Source: Chryseobacterium gotjawalense (GTDB lineage: Bacteria; Bacteroidota; Bacteroidia; Flavobacteriales; Weeksellaceae). From it: a stretch of DNA of 64,000 bases. How positions within the stretch are numbered: the first letter of the stretch is position 1; every line of letters starts with the position of its first letter. This document shows, in pieces, positions 31,998-40,952 of the stretch. The notes under the pieces were generated by a model, which was not told the origin of the DNA, did no database searches, and worked only from the letters and a program-made list of their open reading frames with translations. Both the position numbers and the translations under genes were made by a program. The stretch is taken from NCBI RefSeq assembly GCF_030012525.1, contig NZ_CP124855.1, positions 372,001 through 436,000 on the forward strand. The letters are read 5' to 3'.

Positions 31998-32963
31998 CTA
32001 GTTTTTCGCCAGCTTCACTTTCAGATTTTCCAGCATATCTTTCGTCATTTCGCTGATGCCGTAATCATAAGAAAGTCCCCAGTCTTTTTTCGCCACCGTA
32101 TCATCGATGGAAGCCGGCCAGGAATCCGCGATCTGCTGACGGAAATCCGGTTGGTAATCAATCGTGAAATCCGGCATTTCTTTCTTGATTTCTTCCGCCA
32201 GTTCTTTTGGCGTGAAAGACATTCCTCCTAAATTATATGCGGTATGAACGGTCAGGTTTTCTTTCGGAGCATTCATTAAATCAAGCGTTGCCTTAATTGC
32301 GTCATTCATATAAAGCATTGGCATTCCTGTATTTTCAGAAATAAAACTCGTGTATTTTCCTTGTTCTACGGCTTCATAAAAAATTTCTACCGCGTAATCT
32401 GTCGTTCCGCCACCAGCAGGAGTTTTCCAGGAAATCAAACCGGGATAACGAATACTTCTTACATCAACTCCGAATTTATTATGGTAATATTCGCACCATT
32501 TTTCACCCGCCATTTTCGAAATTCCGTACACGGTCGTCGGATTCAAAACAACATTCTGCCCAACGTTTTCTTTCGGAATTCCTGTGCCGAAAACGGCAAT
32601 AGAACTTGGCCAGAAAATTTTCTTGAGCAAACCTTCTTTCGCCATTTCACAGAACTGAAGCAAAGGTTCGATATTCAGTTTCCAGGCAAAAAGCGGCTGT
32701 TTCTCAGAAGTTCCCGACAGCAAAGATGCCAGGTGATATACTGTAGTGATTTCGTAATCTTTAATAACCTGTCTTACCAATTGTGTATTGGTCACATCCA
32801 TCCTCTCATAGAATCCCGCGGAAGTCAGGTTTTTATCCCAACGGTCAAGTCCGGAAGCTACCACATTTTCCGCGCCGTGAATTTCAACTAATTTATTCGT
32901 AAGTTCGGTGCCGATTTGTCCCAGAGCACCGGTGATAAGTATTTTTTCCGTGTAGGATTCCAT
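31998..32963 (-). CDS. L-threonine 3-dehydrogenase, SDR type
   Basis: A 321-residue extended SDR enzyme. It shows the NAD motif TGALGQIG near the N-terminus, the catalytic Y-x3-K in VYGISKMAGE, and the segment RYPGLISWKTPAGGGTTDYAVEIFY, characteristic of the short-chain threonine dehydrogenases described from Flavobacterium and Cytophaga. It oxidises L-threonine to 2-amino-3-oxobutyrate, using NAD+. No kbl partner gene lies beside it. Monocistronic, with a TAAATTTG element 22 bp upstream. Confidence 0.9.
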   Translation of the reverse strand: MESYTEKILITGALGQIGTELTNKLVEIHGAENVVASGLDRWDKNLTSAGFYERMDVTNTQLVRQVIKDYEITTVYHLASLLSGTSEKQPLFAWKLNIEPLLQFCEMAKEGLLKKIFWPSSIAVFGTGIPKENVGQNVVLNPTTVYGISKMAGEKWCEYYHNKFGVDVRSIRYPGLISWKTPAGGGTTDYAVEIFYEAVEQGKYTSFISENTGMPMLYMNDAIKATLDLMNAPKENLTVHTAYNLGGMSFTPKELAEEIKKEMPDFTIDYQPDFRQQIADSWPASIDDTVAKKDWGLSYDYGISEMTKDMLENLKVKLAKN

Positions 32964-32984
32964 ATTTAAAGTTTAGATTTCGCA

Positions 32985-32992
32985 CAAATTTA
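32985..32992 (-). promoter_or_regulatory. -7 element of the threonine dehydrogenase gene
   Basis: Minus-strand TAAATTTG, an exact consensus match, 22 bp before the ATG. Confidence 0.5.
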
Positions 32993-33035
32993 GCAAAATC
33001 AGATAGCATAAGGAATAGTATTTTTAAAATAATTT

Positions 33036-33140
33036 TTTGGGCGACTGTTTCCGCCTGAAATTTAGACGGAGTCTCTCGAAGCGTTACCAGTTTTTTTCCA
33101 CTTCGTTCCGTAAAAAGAGCTCCATTCAAGTCGGGTCGCA
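33036..33140 (+). repeat. Hairpin-forming intergenic repeat, copy 1
   Basis: Begins TTTGGGCGAC and ends TTCAAGTCGGGTCGCA, the conserved ends of the family. The inner arms here are GTTTTTTTCC and GTAAAAAGAG, and the middle contains CACTTCGTTCCG. It lies in the divergent region between threonine dehydrogenase and ggt, upstream of the ggt -7 element. Confidence 0.7.
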
Positions 33141-33186
33141 AATTAGGATTCGAAATGAAAATCGTCGCCAATCCATCCATTTTCGT

Positions 33187-33194
33187 TATTTTTG
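33187..33194 (+). promoter_or_regulatory. -7 element of ggt
   Basis: TATTTTTG, an exact match, 14 bp before the ATG at 33209. Confidence 0.55.
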
Positions 33195-33208
33195 ATAAAT
33201 TTTTAGTC

Positions 33209-34894
33209 ATGAAAAAACTGCTGTTATCATTCGTTGTTATTTCCCAATTTGCTTTTGCGCAATTCACCGACATTAATATTGTAAAAGAAATTCATACCAA
33301 AGAAAAAGGTTTGGTCGTTTCTGCACATCCATTAGCAAGTGAAGCCGGAGCGAAAATCATGAAAATGGGCGGCAATGCTTACGATGCAGTCATCGCAACT
33401 CAATACGCTTTAGCAGTCGTTTATCCGCAAGCCGGAAATATCGGTGGCGGTGGTTTTTTAGTTGGCGTAAAAAATAACGGTGAGAAATTTACCATCGATT
33501 TCCGCGAAACCGCACCGGAGAAGTCATTCAGAGATATGTATCTTGATAAAAAAGGAAATGCCAATACCGATCTGTCTCAAAACGGAAGATTGGCAGTCGG
33601 GATTCCCGGTTCTATTGCCGGATTTTATGCGACCTTGAAATATGCGAAATTGCCGATGGAAAAACTGATTCAGCCGGCAATCAATTTAGCGGAGAAAGGT
33701 TTTGCAATCACAGAGAAAGAAGCCGATTTGCTCAATAATCAAATGGAATTCTTTAACCAGCATAATAAAAATAAAACCGTTTTTCAGAAAGCAACACCAT
33801 GGAAACAGGGCGACATTCTCATTCAGAAAGAATTGGCAGCAACATTAAAACTGATTCAGAAAAACGGCGCAAAAGGTTTTTATGAAGGGAAAATCGCTCA
33901 GTTGATTATTGAGGAAATGAAGCGCGGAAACGGAATTATTACTTTAAATGATCTGAAGAATTATAAAGTAGTGGAAAGAAAACCCATCACTTTTAATTAC
34001 AAAGGAAACGAAATCGTATCCATGCCTTTGCCTTCCAGCGGCGGAATTCTTTTAGCCCAAATGCTGAAAATGAGCAGTTTCGAAAATGTCGAAAAGTACC
34101 AACAGAACTCTACGCCGGCCGTGCAAATTATGGTGGAAGCCGAGCGCCGCGCTTTTGCGGACAGAGCAGAATATATGGGAGATCCCGGATTTATTAAAGA
34201 TAAAACAGAAATGTTGATTTCCGATGAGTATCTGAAAAACCGCTGGAAATCTTTTAATAAAAATGCAGCGACTCCAAGTTCAGAAGTCGGAAAAATTATT
34301 CCGCAACCCAAAGAATCTACAGAAACTACGCACATCTCCATCGTAGATAAAGACGGAAATGCTGTGGCGGTTACAACAACCTTGAACGGGTTGTACGGAA
34401 GCAAAGTGGTCGTTTCCGGTGCAGGTTTTTTCCTGAACAACGAAATGGATGATTTCTCCGTAAAACCAGGTGTTCCCAATATGTTTGGTGCTGTTGGCGG
34501 TGAAGCTAACTCCATTCAACCGGGAAAAAGAATGTTGAGTTCAATGACGCCAACCATCGTTTTGAAAAATGGAAAACCGTATATCATCGTGGGAACTCCT
34601 GGCGGGACTACGATTCCAACTTCGGTTTACCAATCGATTGTGAATGTGATTGATTTTAAACTGAGCCCGAATATGTCGGTAAATACCCCGAAATTTCATC
34701 ATCAGTGGCTTCCGGAAACCGTTATGGTAGAGAAGAATTTTCCGGAAACAACGATAACGGCTTTAGAAAAAATGAATTATAAAATCGAAAGGGTTTCCCA
34801 AATCGGAAGAACAGAAATGATCGTTATCGACGAAAAAGGGAATGCAGTTGCTGTCGCAGACGGACGTGGCGATGATTCGGTGGGAGTAGAATAA
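33209..34894 (+). CDS. ggt: Gamma-glutamyltransferase
   Basis: A 561-residue exported Ntn-hydrolase precursor. The signal peptide MKKLLLSFVVISQFAFAQ is followed by the large subunit (GLVVSAHPLASEAGAKIM, GGGGF, DFRETAP). The autocleavage site and nucleophile Thr373 are in TETTHISIVD, and the small subunit has GGTTIPTSV. It cleaves glutathione and other gamma-glutamyl compounds in the periplasm. ATG 33209 is preferred to 33155, which would put 18 residues ahead of a clear signal peptide and start before the -7 element. Confidence 0.96.
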   Translation: MKKLLLSFVVISQFAFAQFTDINIVKEIHTKEKGLVVSAHPLASEAGAKIMKMGGNAYDAVIATQYALAVVYPQAGNIGGGGFLVGVKNNGEKFTIDFRETAPEKSFRDMYLDKKGNANTDLSQNGRLAVGIPGSIAGFYATLKYAKLPMEKLIQPAINLAEKGFAITEKEADLLNNQMEFFNQHNKNKTVFQKATPWKQGDILIQKELAATLKLIQKNGAKGFYEGKIAQLIIEEMKRGNGIITLNDLKNYKVVERKPITFNYKGNEIVSMPLPSSGGILLAQMLKMSSFENVEKYQQNSTPAVQIMVEAERRAFADRAEYMGDPGFIKDKTEMLISDEYLKNRWKSFNKNAATPSSEVGKIIPQPKESTETTHISIVDKDGNAVAVTTTLNGLYGSKVVVSGAGFFLNNEMDDFSVKPGVPNMFGAVGGEANSIQPGKRMLSSMTPTIVLKNGKPYIIVGTPGGTTIPTSVYQSIVNVIDFKLSPNMSVNTPKFHHQWLPETVMVEKNFPETTITALEKMNYKIERVSQIGRTEMIVIDEKGNAVAVADGRGDDSVGVE

Positions 34895-35010
34895 TTTAAG
34901 ATGATAAAAAATAACGGAAATAAAAATTTTATAAGAGAAAAAGTACTTTCGTATAAACCAGATTTCGATTTAGAAATTTTAGAGATTGGTTAAAAAAATA
35001 CAATAAAAGG

Positions 35011-35030
35011 TTTTTATCGATCGATAAAAA
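35011..35030. terminator. Perfect 20-bp palindrome between convergent genes
   Basis: TTTTTATCGA followed by TCGATAAAAA is perfectly self-complementary. It lies 116 bp after ggt and 1 bp after the stop of the carotenoid operon's last gene, so it is probably a shared terminator. Confidence 0.6.
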
Positions 35031-35031
35031 T

Positions 35032-36459
35032 TTATTTCCCTGCTAATTTTTTCAGCATTCCATTAAAGATCAAACCGTGAAAAGGCAGGACAGAATACCA
35101 ATACAGTCTTCCCGATAAACCAAGCGGACGAAAAGTAGCTTCCTGATGTAGGATGCCATTTTTGATTTTAAATTCCAGCCAGGCTTCCCCCGGAAGTTTC
35201 ATTTCGGCAAAAAGCAAAAGCCGTTTTTTATCTCTGTCAGCGTACAAAACCCGCCAAAAATCTACAGAATCCCCGGCTTCTAAATGATTAACATTTCTGC
35301 GGCCCCGTCTTAAACCAACACCGCCAAAAAGTTTATCTAAAAATCCACGGATCCGCCAAAGGAAATCTGCATAATACCAACCGGTTTTTCCCCCGATACT
35401 GAAAATCCGTTCTAAAGTTGCTGCTTCATCATCCACTTTTATTTCCCGGACATCTTTAAAACAACCTTCGTCTGGAACTTCTAAATATTGCCAGACTTGG
35501 CGGCTGTGAAACTGATTGCTGAAGGAATCAAACCAACTCGACAAAACATCATTCTGCTTGATTTTATCAAATGCCTGACGAATCGCTTCCTGATAAGAAA
35601 AAAGGTGAATGTTTAACTGCTCTGCCAAAGTATTTTGCTGGGCGACCACATCGATTTTCATCGAATCAACTAAGTTTTTTGCCAGGAAATAACTGGTAGA
35701 AGTCACAAAATACAGCCAGTAAGAAGACAGTTTCGGCGTCATCACCGGAACGATGAAAATATGACGTTTCAAACCCCGGATTTCTGCGTACTGCAAAAGC
35801 ATTTCTTTGTAAGTGAGAATGTCGGTCCCGGCGATATCGTAATTTTGATTATAGGTAAATTCTTTTCCCAAAACGCCTACCAAAAACTGCATCACATTTC
35901 TTATCGCGATCGGCTGACATTTGGTATTGAGCCATTTCGGCGTAATCATGACCGGTAATTTTTCAACCAGATCTCTAATGATTTCAAAAGACGCACTTCC
36001 CGAACCCACGATAATCCCGGCCCGAAGACTGGTTAAGCTGTAAACAGAACTTTTCAGTGCTTCTTCTACATTTTTCCTGGATTGAAGATGTTTGGAAAGT
36101 TTTTGTTCATTAATAATTCCTGTCAGAAAAATCACCTGTTTTACCGAAGTTTTTTCTAAAGCATGGCGAAAATTCTCTGCGGAAATTTTTTCCTTTTCCT
36201 GAAAATCTCCTTCGCTGGAAGACATCGAATGAATTAAATAATAAGCTGCTTCTATATCTTGCGGAATCGTATTTAAAGAATTTACGTCTAAAAAATCATT
36301 CTCAATAACTTCAATTTGATTGAGTTTTTCTTTAAATAATTTAAGCCCGAAACGATTTTTATCCCTTACAGAACATACCACATGATGACCTTCTTCCAGC
36401 AACTGAATCAGAAGTCTTTTGCCAATATAACCGGTAACGCCTGTAAGAAAAATTTTCAT
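35032..36459 (-). CDS. SDR oxidoreductase with C-terminal DUF2867
   Basis: A 475-residue two-domain protein. Residues 1-290 are an atypical SDR with TGVTGYIGKRLL, VCSVRDKNRF and YLIHSM. Residues 330-475 are DUF2867, with GGKTGWYYADFLWRIRGFLD, RRGRRNVNHLEAGDSVDFW and PFHGLIFNGMLKK. Its substrate is unknown. It is the last gene of the carotenoid operon, overlapping the SRPBCC gene by 4 bp (ATGA), which suggests translational coupling. The same pair of domains sits beside carotenoid genes here, but a role in pigment synthesis or membrane placement is only inferred. Confidence 0.88.
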   Translation of the reverse strand: MKIFLTGVTGYIGKRLLIQLLEEGHHVVCSVRDKNRFGLKLFKEKLNQIEVIENDFLDVNSLNTIPQDIEAAYYLIHSMSSSEGDFQEKEKISAENFRHALEKTSVKQVIFLTGIINEQKLSKHLQSRKNVEEALKSSVYSLTSLRAGIIVGSGSASFEIIRDLVEKLPVMITPKWLNTKCQPIAIRNVMQFLVGVLGKEFTYNQNYDIAGTDILTYKEMLLQYAEIRGLKRHIFIVPVMTPKLSSYWLYFVTSTSYFLAKNLVDSMKIDVVAQQNTLAEQLNIHLFSYQEAIRQAFDKIKQNDVLSSWFDSFSNQFHSRQVWQYLEVPDEGCFKDVREIKVDDEAATLERIFSIGGKTGWYYADFLWRIRGFLDKLFGGVGLRRGRRNVNHLEAGDSVDFWRVLYADRDKKRLLLFAEMKLPGEAWLEFKIKNGILHQEATFRPLGLSGRLYWYSVLPFHGLIFNGMLKKLAGK

Positions 36460-36941
36460 GATGCAAATGTTTTTTCTAAAATTTTGAAACGGCTTTCAAA
36501 GATGAATTTCACTTTATTCCGCACCAATTTTCCGGCCAGAAAATCTCCTAAAATTCCGAAGGGCATTTTGAAATTAATGATGTCGGTCATTTTCACTTTT
36601 CCATTTGCTACTTCTTCAAAATGATGTTCGTGATGCCACATCGCATAGGGACCGAATCTTTGTTCATCCACAAAAAACTTATGATCTTCCAAATGCGTGA
36701 TTTCTGTAATCCAGTTCGATTTTATAAATGGTAAAACGCCGATTTTATAAGTGATAATTTGACCTTTGTACGTTTTGTCCGGTGGATTATTGGTGATCCT
36801 AAAATCCATTTCTTTCGGCGTGATTTTATCTAAATTCGTTGGCAATGTAAAGAATTTCCAAGCTTTATCAAGTGAAAGCGGTAAAATTTGTTCGGAAGTC
36901 AACGTGTAAATTCCTGATTGTTTGGTTAAATTAATTTTCAT
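36456..36941 (-). CDS. SRPBCC-family lipid/ligand-binding protein
   Basis: A 161-residue START/Bet v 1-like protein: PLSLDKAWKFFTLPTNLDKITPKEM at the N-terminus, then WITEITHLEDHKFFVDEQRFGPYAMWHHEHHFEEV spread over the central sheet, and a long C-terminal helix. Such folds hold hydrophobic ligands in a central cavity. It overlaps the cyclase gene by 11 bp and the SDR-DUF2867 gene by 4 bp, so it is tightly coupled to the carotenoid operon. Binding of a carotenoid or precursor is plausible but unproved. Confidence 0.85.
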   Translation of the reverse strand: MKINLTKQSGIYTLTSEQILPLSLDKAWKFFTLPTNLDKITPKEMDFRITNNPPDKTYKGQIITYKIGVLPFIKSNWITEITHLEDHKFFVDEQRFGPYAMWHHEHHFEEVANGKVKMTDIINFKMPFGILGDFLAGKLVRNKVKFIFESRFKILEKTFAS

Positions 36942-37644
36942 CGGTGGATTTAAATAATTTCTTGGTTTTTAAATATTCGAACAAAAGCGTAATCGAGTAG
37001 AGCAGGGCGAAACAGTAAAAACTGTCTTCCACCGGAATCGTTCCCATCCGGATTCCCAGATTCTGAGTGTCGTCATAAGAAACGACGGGCAAATCAGAAT
37101 AACTTCCTGTTAAAGCCGAATTTACAAAGTAGAAAGGGATAAATATAATGATGAAACTCAGGTAAAACCGTTGTGCATATTTCCACTCAAAAATAATCTG
37201 ACCTAACATTAATAATGTAAATAATCCGATACAAACAAAGGTGTACATTTTATCATAATTAAAAACGGTTAGCAATAAACCGACCGCGAAAAGAACGTAA
37301 GTAATCCATTTCGTCACCTTTGCAGATAATTCAATATTCGGAAAGAAATATTTTAAAGAATAATGAATAAAGATACTTGCATAAGGAATCAGCAAGAAAA
37401 ATAACCATTCCTCAACCGGCAATTTAAGAATCCTGAAACCGACTAAATATTGGTCATTAAAAGCCCAGACATTTTGATAAGCGAAATAACTGTCCCACAG
37501 AATAAAGAAAATTCCGACCGTCATAATCGAGGTGAAATAAGCTTTCCAGTGCTGAATGAAATGCATTCTTTTCTTCTCAAAACTGTAGAGAAAAGGAATT
37601 AAAAAACTGAAAATATCTAAAAGTAAGTAATAATACGATTGCAA
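36931..37644 (-). CDS. Lycopene cyclase (CrtYc-CrtYd type, two fused repeats)
   Basis: A 237-residue membrane protein with about seven hydrophobic segments. The lycopene cyclase domain signature occurs twice: RILKLPVEEWLFFLLIPYA around residue 80 and RMGTIPVEDSFYCFALLYS around residue 205. In actinobacteria the two halves are separate genes, crtYc and crtYd. Here they form one polypeptide, as in fungal and other bacterial fused forms. It should cyclise lycopene ends to beta-ionone rings. It starts 3 bp after crtZ. Confidence 0.88.
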   Translation of the reverse strand: MQSYYYLLLDIFSFLIPFLYSFEKKRMHFIQHWKAYFTSIMTVGIFFILWDSYFAYQNVWAFNDQYLVGFRILKLPVEEWLFFLLIPYASIFIHYSLKYFFPNIELSAKVTKWITYVLFAVGLLLTVFNYDKMYTFVCIGLFTLLMLGQIIFEWKYAQRFYLSFIIIFIPFYFVNSALTGSYSDLPVVSYDDTQNLGIRMGTIPVEDSFYCFALLYSITLLFEYLKTKKLFKSTDEN

Positions 37645-37647
37645 AAT

Positions 37648-38121
37648 TTATTTTTTTAAAGTTGATAATCGGGCTTCTTTGAAGTAATGTAGTGGCACGA
37701 ATAACATCCCGAAACATTCTCCTTCTTCTTTTCCTAAATGTTTATGGTGCATTTTGTGTGCTTTTCTCAACCCACGGAAATACCAGTTATTGGTTTTATC
37801 AAACCATTTGAAACGGCGGTGAATTAAGACATCGTGAACCAGAAAATAACACATTCCGTAAATTAAAATTCCTAAGCCGACGAAGAACATCCAGTTCAGT
37901 TCGCCACGCGTTCCGAAGTAAAAAAGCAAAATACTCGGGATTGCGAAAACGACAAAAAAAGCATCGTTTTTTTCAAATACATGAGGGTAACCGGGTTGAT
38001 GATGATCTTCGTGCAAATACCAACCCAAACCGTGCATGATGTATTTGTGCGTAAGCCAGGTAACGCCTTCCATGCTGATAACAATTGCGATTGTTAACAG
38101 GATATATCCAATAATTTCCAT
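37648..38121 (-). CDS. crtZ: Beta-carotene hydroxylase
   Basis: A 157-residue membrane di-iron hydroxylase. All four histidine clusters are present: HKYIMH, HEDHH, HDVLIHRR and HKMHHKH. It adds 3-hydroxyls to beta-ionone rings, so the pathway should reach zeaxanthin. No ketolase gene is present in the operon. It begins 1 bp after the stop of the unknown secreted protein. Confidence 0.94.
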   Translation of the reverse strand: MEIIGYILLTIAIVISMEGVTWLTHKYIMHGLGWYLHEDHHQPGYPHVFEKNDAFFVVFAIPSILLFYFGTRGELNWMFFVGLGILIYGMCYFLVHDVLIHRRFKWFDKTNNWYFRGLRKAHKMHHKHLGKEEGECFGMLFVPLHYFKEARLSTLKK

Positions 38122-38122
38122 T

Positions 38123-38581
38123 TTATAATTTTAAATAATCTTTGATGTATAGTTTCAAATCTTCATCATTTGTGTTTTTGTATTCCTGCGCTAAAAAATT
38201 CCGGTCTTCTTTAATCTGCTGGTTGTATCCTAAAATCGAGGGCGTTTTTTCCTGGGTGATTAAACGCATTAATCTGATTTCTAAATTTTTAGGATCTGCT
38301 TTTAAAGCCTGTTCCATTGTTCTCTTTCCCTCATTAAAGTAAGACATTTTCTTCAGTGGATTAAAGGCATGTTTTGCCATAAAGAATTTCCCGACCGCCA
38401 AAAATCCCCCGTAAATCGGTTCTTTCGAATTCCGGTAAGCAGTGCTGGATTTTTCAATCAATATTTTTGCTGATTTTTCAGAACTTTCACCCGTTTTTAG
38501 CAAAGTTCGTAATTCTTTAACATTTTGAGAAAACATGATATTGGAAATCAATAGGATTAATAGCAAACTCAATTTTTTCAT
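38123..38581 (-). CDS. Unknown secreted protein of the carotenoid operon
   Basis: A 152-residue protein with a clear signal peptide MKKLSLLLILLISNIMFSQ. The mature part is alpha-helical with TPR-like features (FNEGKRTMEQALKADPKNLEIRLMRL). I do not recognise a named family. Its ATG overlaps the crtB stop by one base (TAATG), and crtZ begins 1 bp after its stop. It is therefore an integral part of the operon although it is exported and its neighbours are membrane or cytosolic enzymes. A scaffold or delivery role for pigments is speculation. Confidence 0.8.
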   Translation of the reverse strand: MKKLSLLLILLISNIMFSQNVKELRTLLKTGESSEKSAKILIEKSSTAYRNSKEPIYGGFLAVGKFFMAKHAFNPLKKMSYFNEGKRTMEQALKADPKNLEIRLMRLITQEKTPSILGYNQQIKEDRNFLAQEYKNTNDEDLKLYIKDYLKL

Positions 38582-39426
38582 TACAGCAGATTCAGATTTT
38601 TGTTTAAAATCATTTCTCCAAAGAGGTACATTTTTCGGGCATTTGAAACGCGTATTCTTTTGGTTAAAAGCAATTCTGGTTTTGTCCTTCTTATTTTCTT
38701 AAACAAATTAAAGTAATATTTGTAGGCCATAAAAACGGCTAACCTGCTTGAAATTGGAAGCATTTTAATTCCAATTTTAGCGTGTTCGAAATCTTTGGCG
38801 ATATCTTTTTCAATTTCGATTTTATCTTTTTCGGAAAAGTTTTTAAAATCGACTCCCGGAAAATAAGTCCGGTTGAGATCAAGAAAATCAGCGCTGATGT
38901 CCCTTAAAAAATTAATCTTTTGAAAAGCGGCTCCTAAACTCTGTGCATAAGGTTTTAACTTTTCATATTCTTCTATATTGCCATTAACAAAGACTTTAAG
39001 ACACATCAACCCTACAACTTCAGCAGAACCGTAAATATATTCGTTGTATTTTTCATCATTCAGATCTTTAATTTCTCCCAAATCCATTTTCATTGAATGC
39101 AGAAAAGCATCAACCAAATCCTGCGGAATATTTTTCTCACGCTGCGTTAAACAGAAGGAATGTAAAATTGGATTGAGGGAAATACCGTTTTCTTTTGCAG
39201 AATGATAATTTCTCTCAAATTCTGCCATTAATTTAACTTTGTCATAATCGTGAAAAGTATCCACAATCTCATCTGCCAATCGTACAAATCCGTAAATGTT
39301 ATAGATATGCTGGCGGATTTCCGGTTGAAAAAGAGAAGACGCCTTGTAAAATGAGGTGCTGTATTTTTCGGTGACCATCTTCGAAGATTGCCCACAAAAT
39401 GCATTGAAAATTTCTAAATTATTCAT
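38581..39426 (-). CDS. crtB: Phytoene synthase
   Basis: A 281-residue trans-isoprenyl diphosphate synthase. The two aspartate-rich motifs are DEIVD (in VRLADEIVDTFHDYD) and DISAD (in FLRDISADFLDLNRTYFP). It condenses two geranylgeranyl diphosphates to phytoene. The length is typical. It starts 2 bp after the crtI stop. No crtE (GGPP synthase) is present in the window, so that step is supplied elsewhere. Confidence 0.95.
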   Translation of the reverse strand: MNNLEIFNAFCGQSSKMVTEKYSTSFYKASSLFQPEIRQHIYNIYGFVRLADEIVDTFHDYDKVKLMAEFERNYHSAKENGISLNPILHSFCLTQREKNIPQDLVDAFLHSMKMDLGEIKDLNDEKYNEYIYGSAEVVGLMCLKVFVNGNIEEYEKLKPYAQSLGAAFQKINFLRDISADFLDLNRTYFPGVDFKNFSEKDKIEIEKDIAKDFEHAKIGIKMLPISSRLAVFMAYKYYFNLFKKIRRTKPELLLTKRIRVSNARKMYLFGEMILNKNLNLL

Positions 39427-39428
39427 GG

Positions 39429-40898
39429 TTAGAATATTTTGTTTTGATGTTGAAGAATGTAATCTGTCACTACTTTTCCGGAGATTAAAGCGGGCGGAAC
39501 TCCTGGACCGGGAACGGTTAATTGACCGGTGTAGAAAAGATTCTTAAGTTTTTTATTGCTGATGCTCGGTCGCAAAACCGAAGTCTGTAATAAGGTGTTG
39601 GCCAAACCGTACGCATTTCCACGGCAAGAGTTGTACCGCTCTTTGAAATCCTGTACGCCAAAACTTTTCTTGAACAATACAGAGCTTCGTAAATCCACCC
39701 CAATATTTTTTTCTACACGATCCATTATTAATTCAAAATATTGATCATGAATTTCCTGACTGTCCTCTAAATCTACGGCTACAGGAATTAGAAAAAAACC
39801 AACTTCTTTTCCTTCCGGACATAAATTTAAGTCGGTTTTCGAAGAGAAATTTGCGTAGAACAAAGGTTTCGTTGGCAGCTTCGGTTCATCATAAATGTCA
39901 ACTGCATGTTGCCCGAAATCGGTATCAAAGAATAAATTGTGATGCTGCAGTTCCGGAACTTTTTTATCAAAGGCTACATAATATAAGAAGGAAGACGGCG
40001 CGAACACTTTCTTCTGCCAATATTTGTCGCTGTAGTTTTTTTGATCAGGATTTAAAAGTTGCTCGGTATGAGCATAATCCGCGCCGGAAATTACCAAATC
40101 TGTTTCGAAAGAATCAGTTGTTGTAATAACTTTTGTTGCTTTAGTGCTTTCAGTTTCAATTTGAATTACATTTTGATTAAGGTGAAATTCAACGCCCAGT
40201 TCTTTCGCCAATTTCACCATTCCTAAAGCAACTGCATTAAAACCTCCTTTCGGATACCAGGTTCCCAAACCAAAATCAGCGTGATTCATAAAGTTATAAA
40301 ACGCCGGTGTATTCTGAGGTTTCGCTCCCAAAAAAAGAACGGGAAATTCCAGAATGCTTTGAAGTTTTGGATTTCTGATGTTCTTTCTTACCGTCTGCGA
40401 AATGTTTTGAACAAACAAATTTAATCTGATGGCAGTCTCTAAACTGACCAGTTCTAATAAAGATTTTCCGGGATTATACACCAAATCTTTCATGGCGATT
40501 TCGTAATTCTTGCGGGAATCTTCCATGAATTTGCGCAGATGTTTTCCGCTTCCTGGTTCTACTTCTTCAAATTTGGCAATGATTTTTTCGGGTTCATCAG
40601 AAATATCGATATAGTCATCTTTCCCGAAAATAACTCTGTAACCGGGAGATAACTTCTTTAATTCATAATAATCAGAAACATTTTTGCCAAAATCGGCAAA
40701 AAATCGTTCGAAAATATCCGGCATCCAATACCAACTTGGTCCCATGTCAAATTTAAATCCATCAATTTCCAGCATAGAAGCACGGCCGCCTAACTGTTCA
40801 TTTTTTTCTAAAACCTGAACAGAATACCCTGCTTTAGCCATGTAACAGGCAGAAGCAATAGCGGAAAATCCGGATCCGATAATGATTACTTTTTTCAT
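39429..40898 (-). CDS. crtI: Phytoene desaturase
   Basis: A 489-residue FAD enzyme with an N-terminal Rossmann motif GSGFSAIASA, the LEKNEQLGGRASMLEIDGF segment, and the C-terminal carotenoid desaturase signature TGQLTVPGPGVPPALISG. It converts phytoene to lycopene at the membrane. It is the first gene of the operon, read from a promoter next to a palindrome that may bind the divergent MarR protein. Confidence 0.96.
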   Translation of the reverse strand: MKKVIIIGSGFSAIASACYMAKAGYSVQVLEKNEQLGGRASMLEIDGFKFDMGPSWYWMPDIFERFFADFGKNVSDYYELKKLSPGYRVIFGKDDYIDISDEPEKIIAKFEEVEPGSGKHLRKFMEDSRKNYEIAMKDLVYNPGKSLLELVSLETAIRLNLFVQNISQTVRKNIRNPKLQSILEFPVLFLGAKPQNTPAFYNFMNHADFGLGTWYPKGGFNAVALGMVKLAKELGVEFHLNQNVIQIETESTKATKVITTTDSFETDLVISGADYAHTEQLLNPDQKNYSDKYWQKKVFAPSSFLYYVAFDKKVPELQHHNLFFDTDFGQHAVDIYDEPKLPTKPLFYANFSSKTDLNLCPEGKEVGFFLIPVAVDLEDSQEIHDQYFELIMDRVEKNIGVDLRSSVLFKKSFGVQDFKERYNSCRGNAYGLANTLLQTSVLRPSISNKKLKNLFYTGQLTVPGPGVPPALISGKVVTDYILQHQNKIF

Positions 40899-40915
40899 CT
40901 CTTTTAATAATGGAA

Positions 40916-40923
40916 CAAAAATA
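40916..40923 (-). promoter_or_regulatory. -7 element of the carotenoid operon
   Basis: Minus-strand TATTTTTG, an exact consensus match, 18 bp before the crtI ATG. No TTG at the standard distance was found. Confidence 0.55.
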
Positions 40924-40952
40924 TACTTTTATTTTATAAATAGAAAATATAT

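Noticed and set aside
32361-32891. A 176-codon plus-strand frame opposite threonine dehydrogenase
   Set aside because: It is antisense to a well-supported SDR gene and has no family features.
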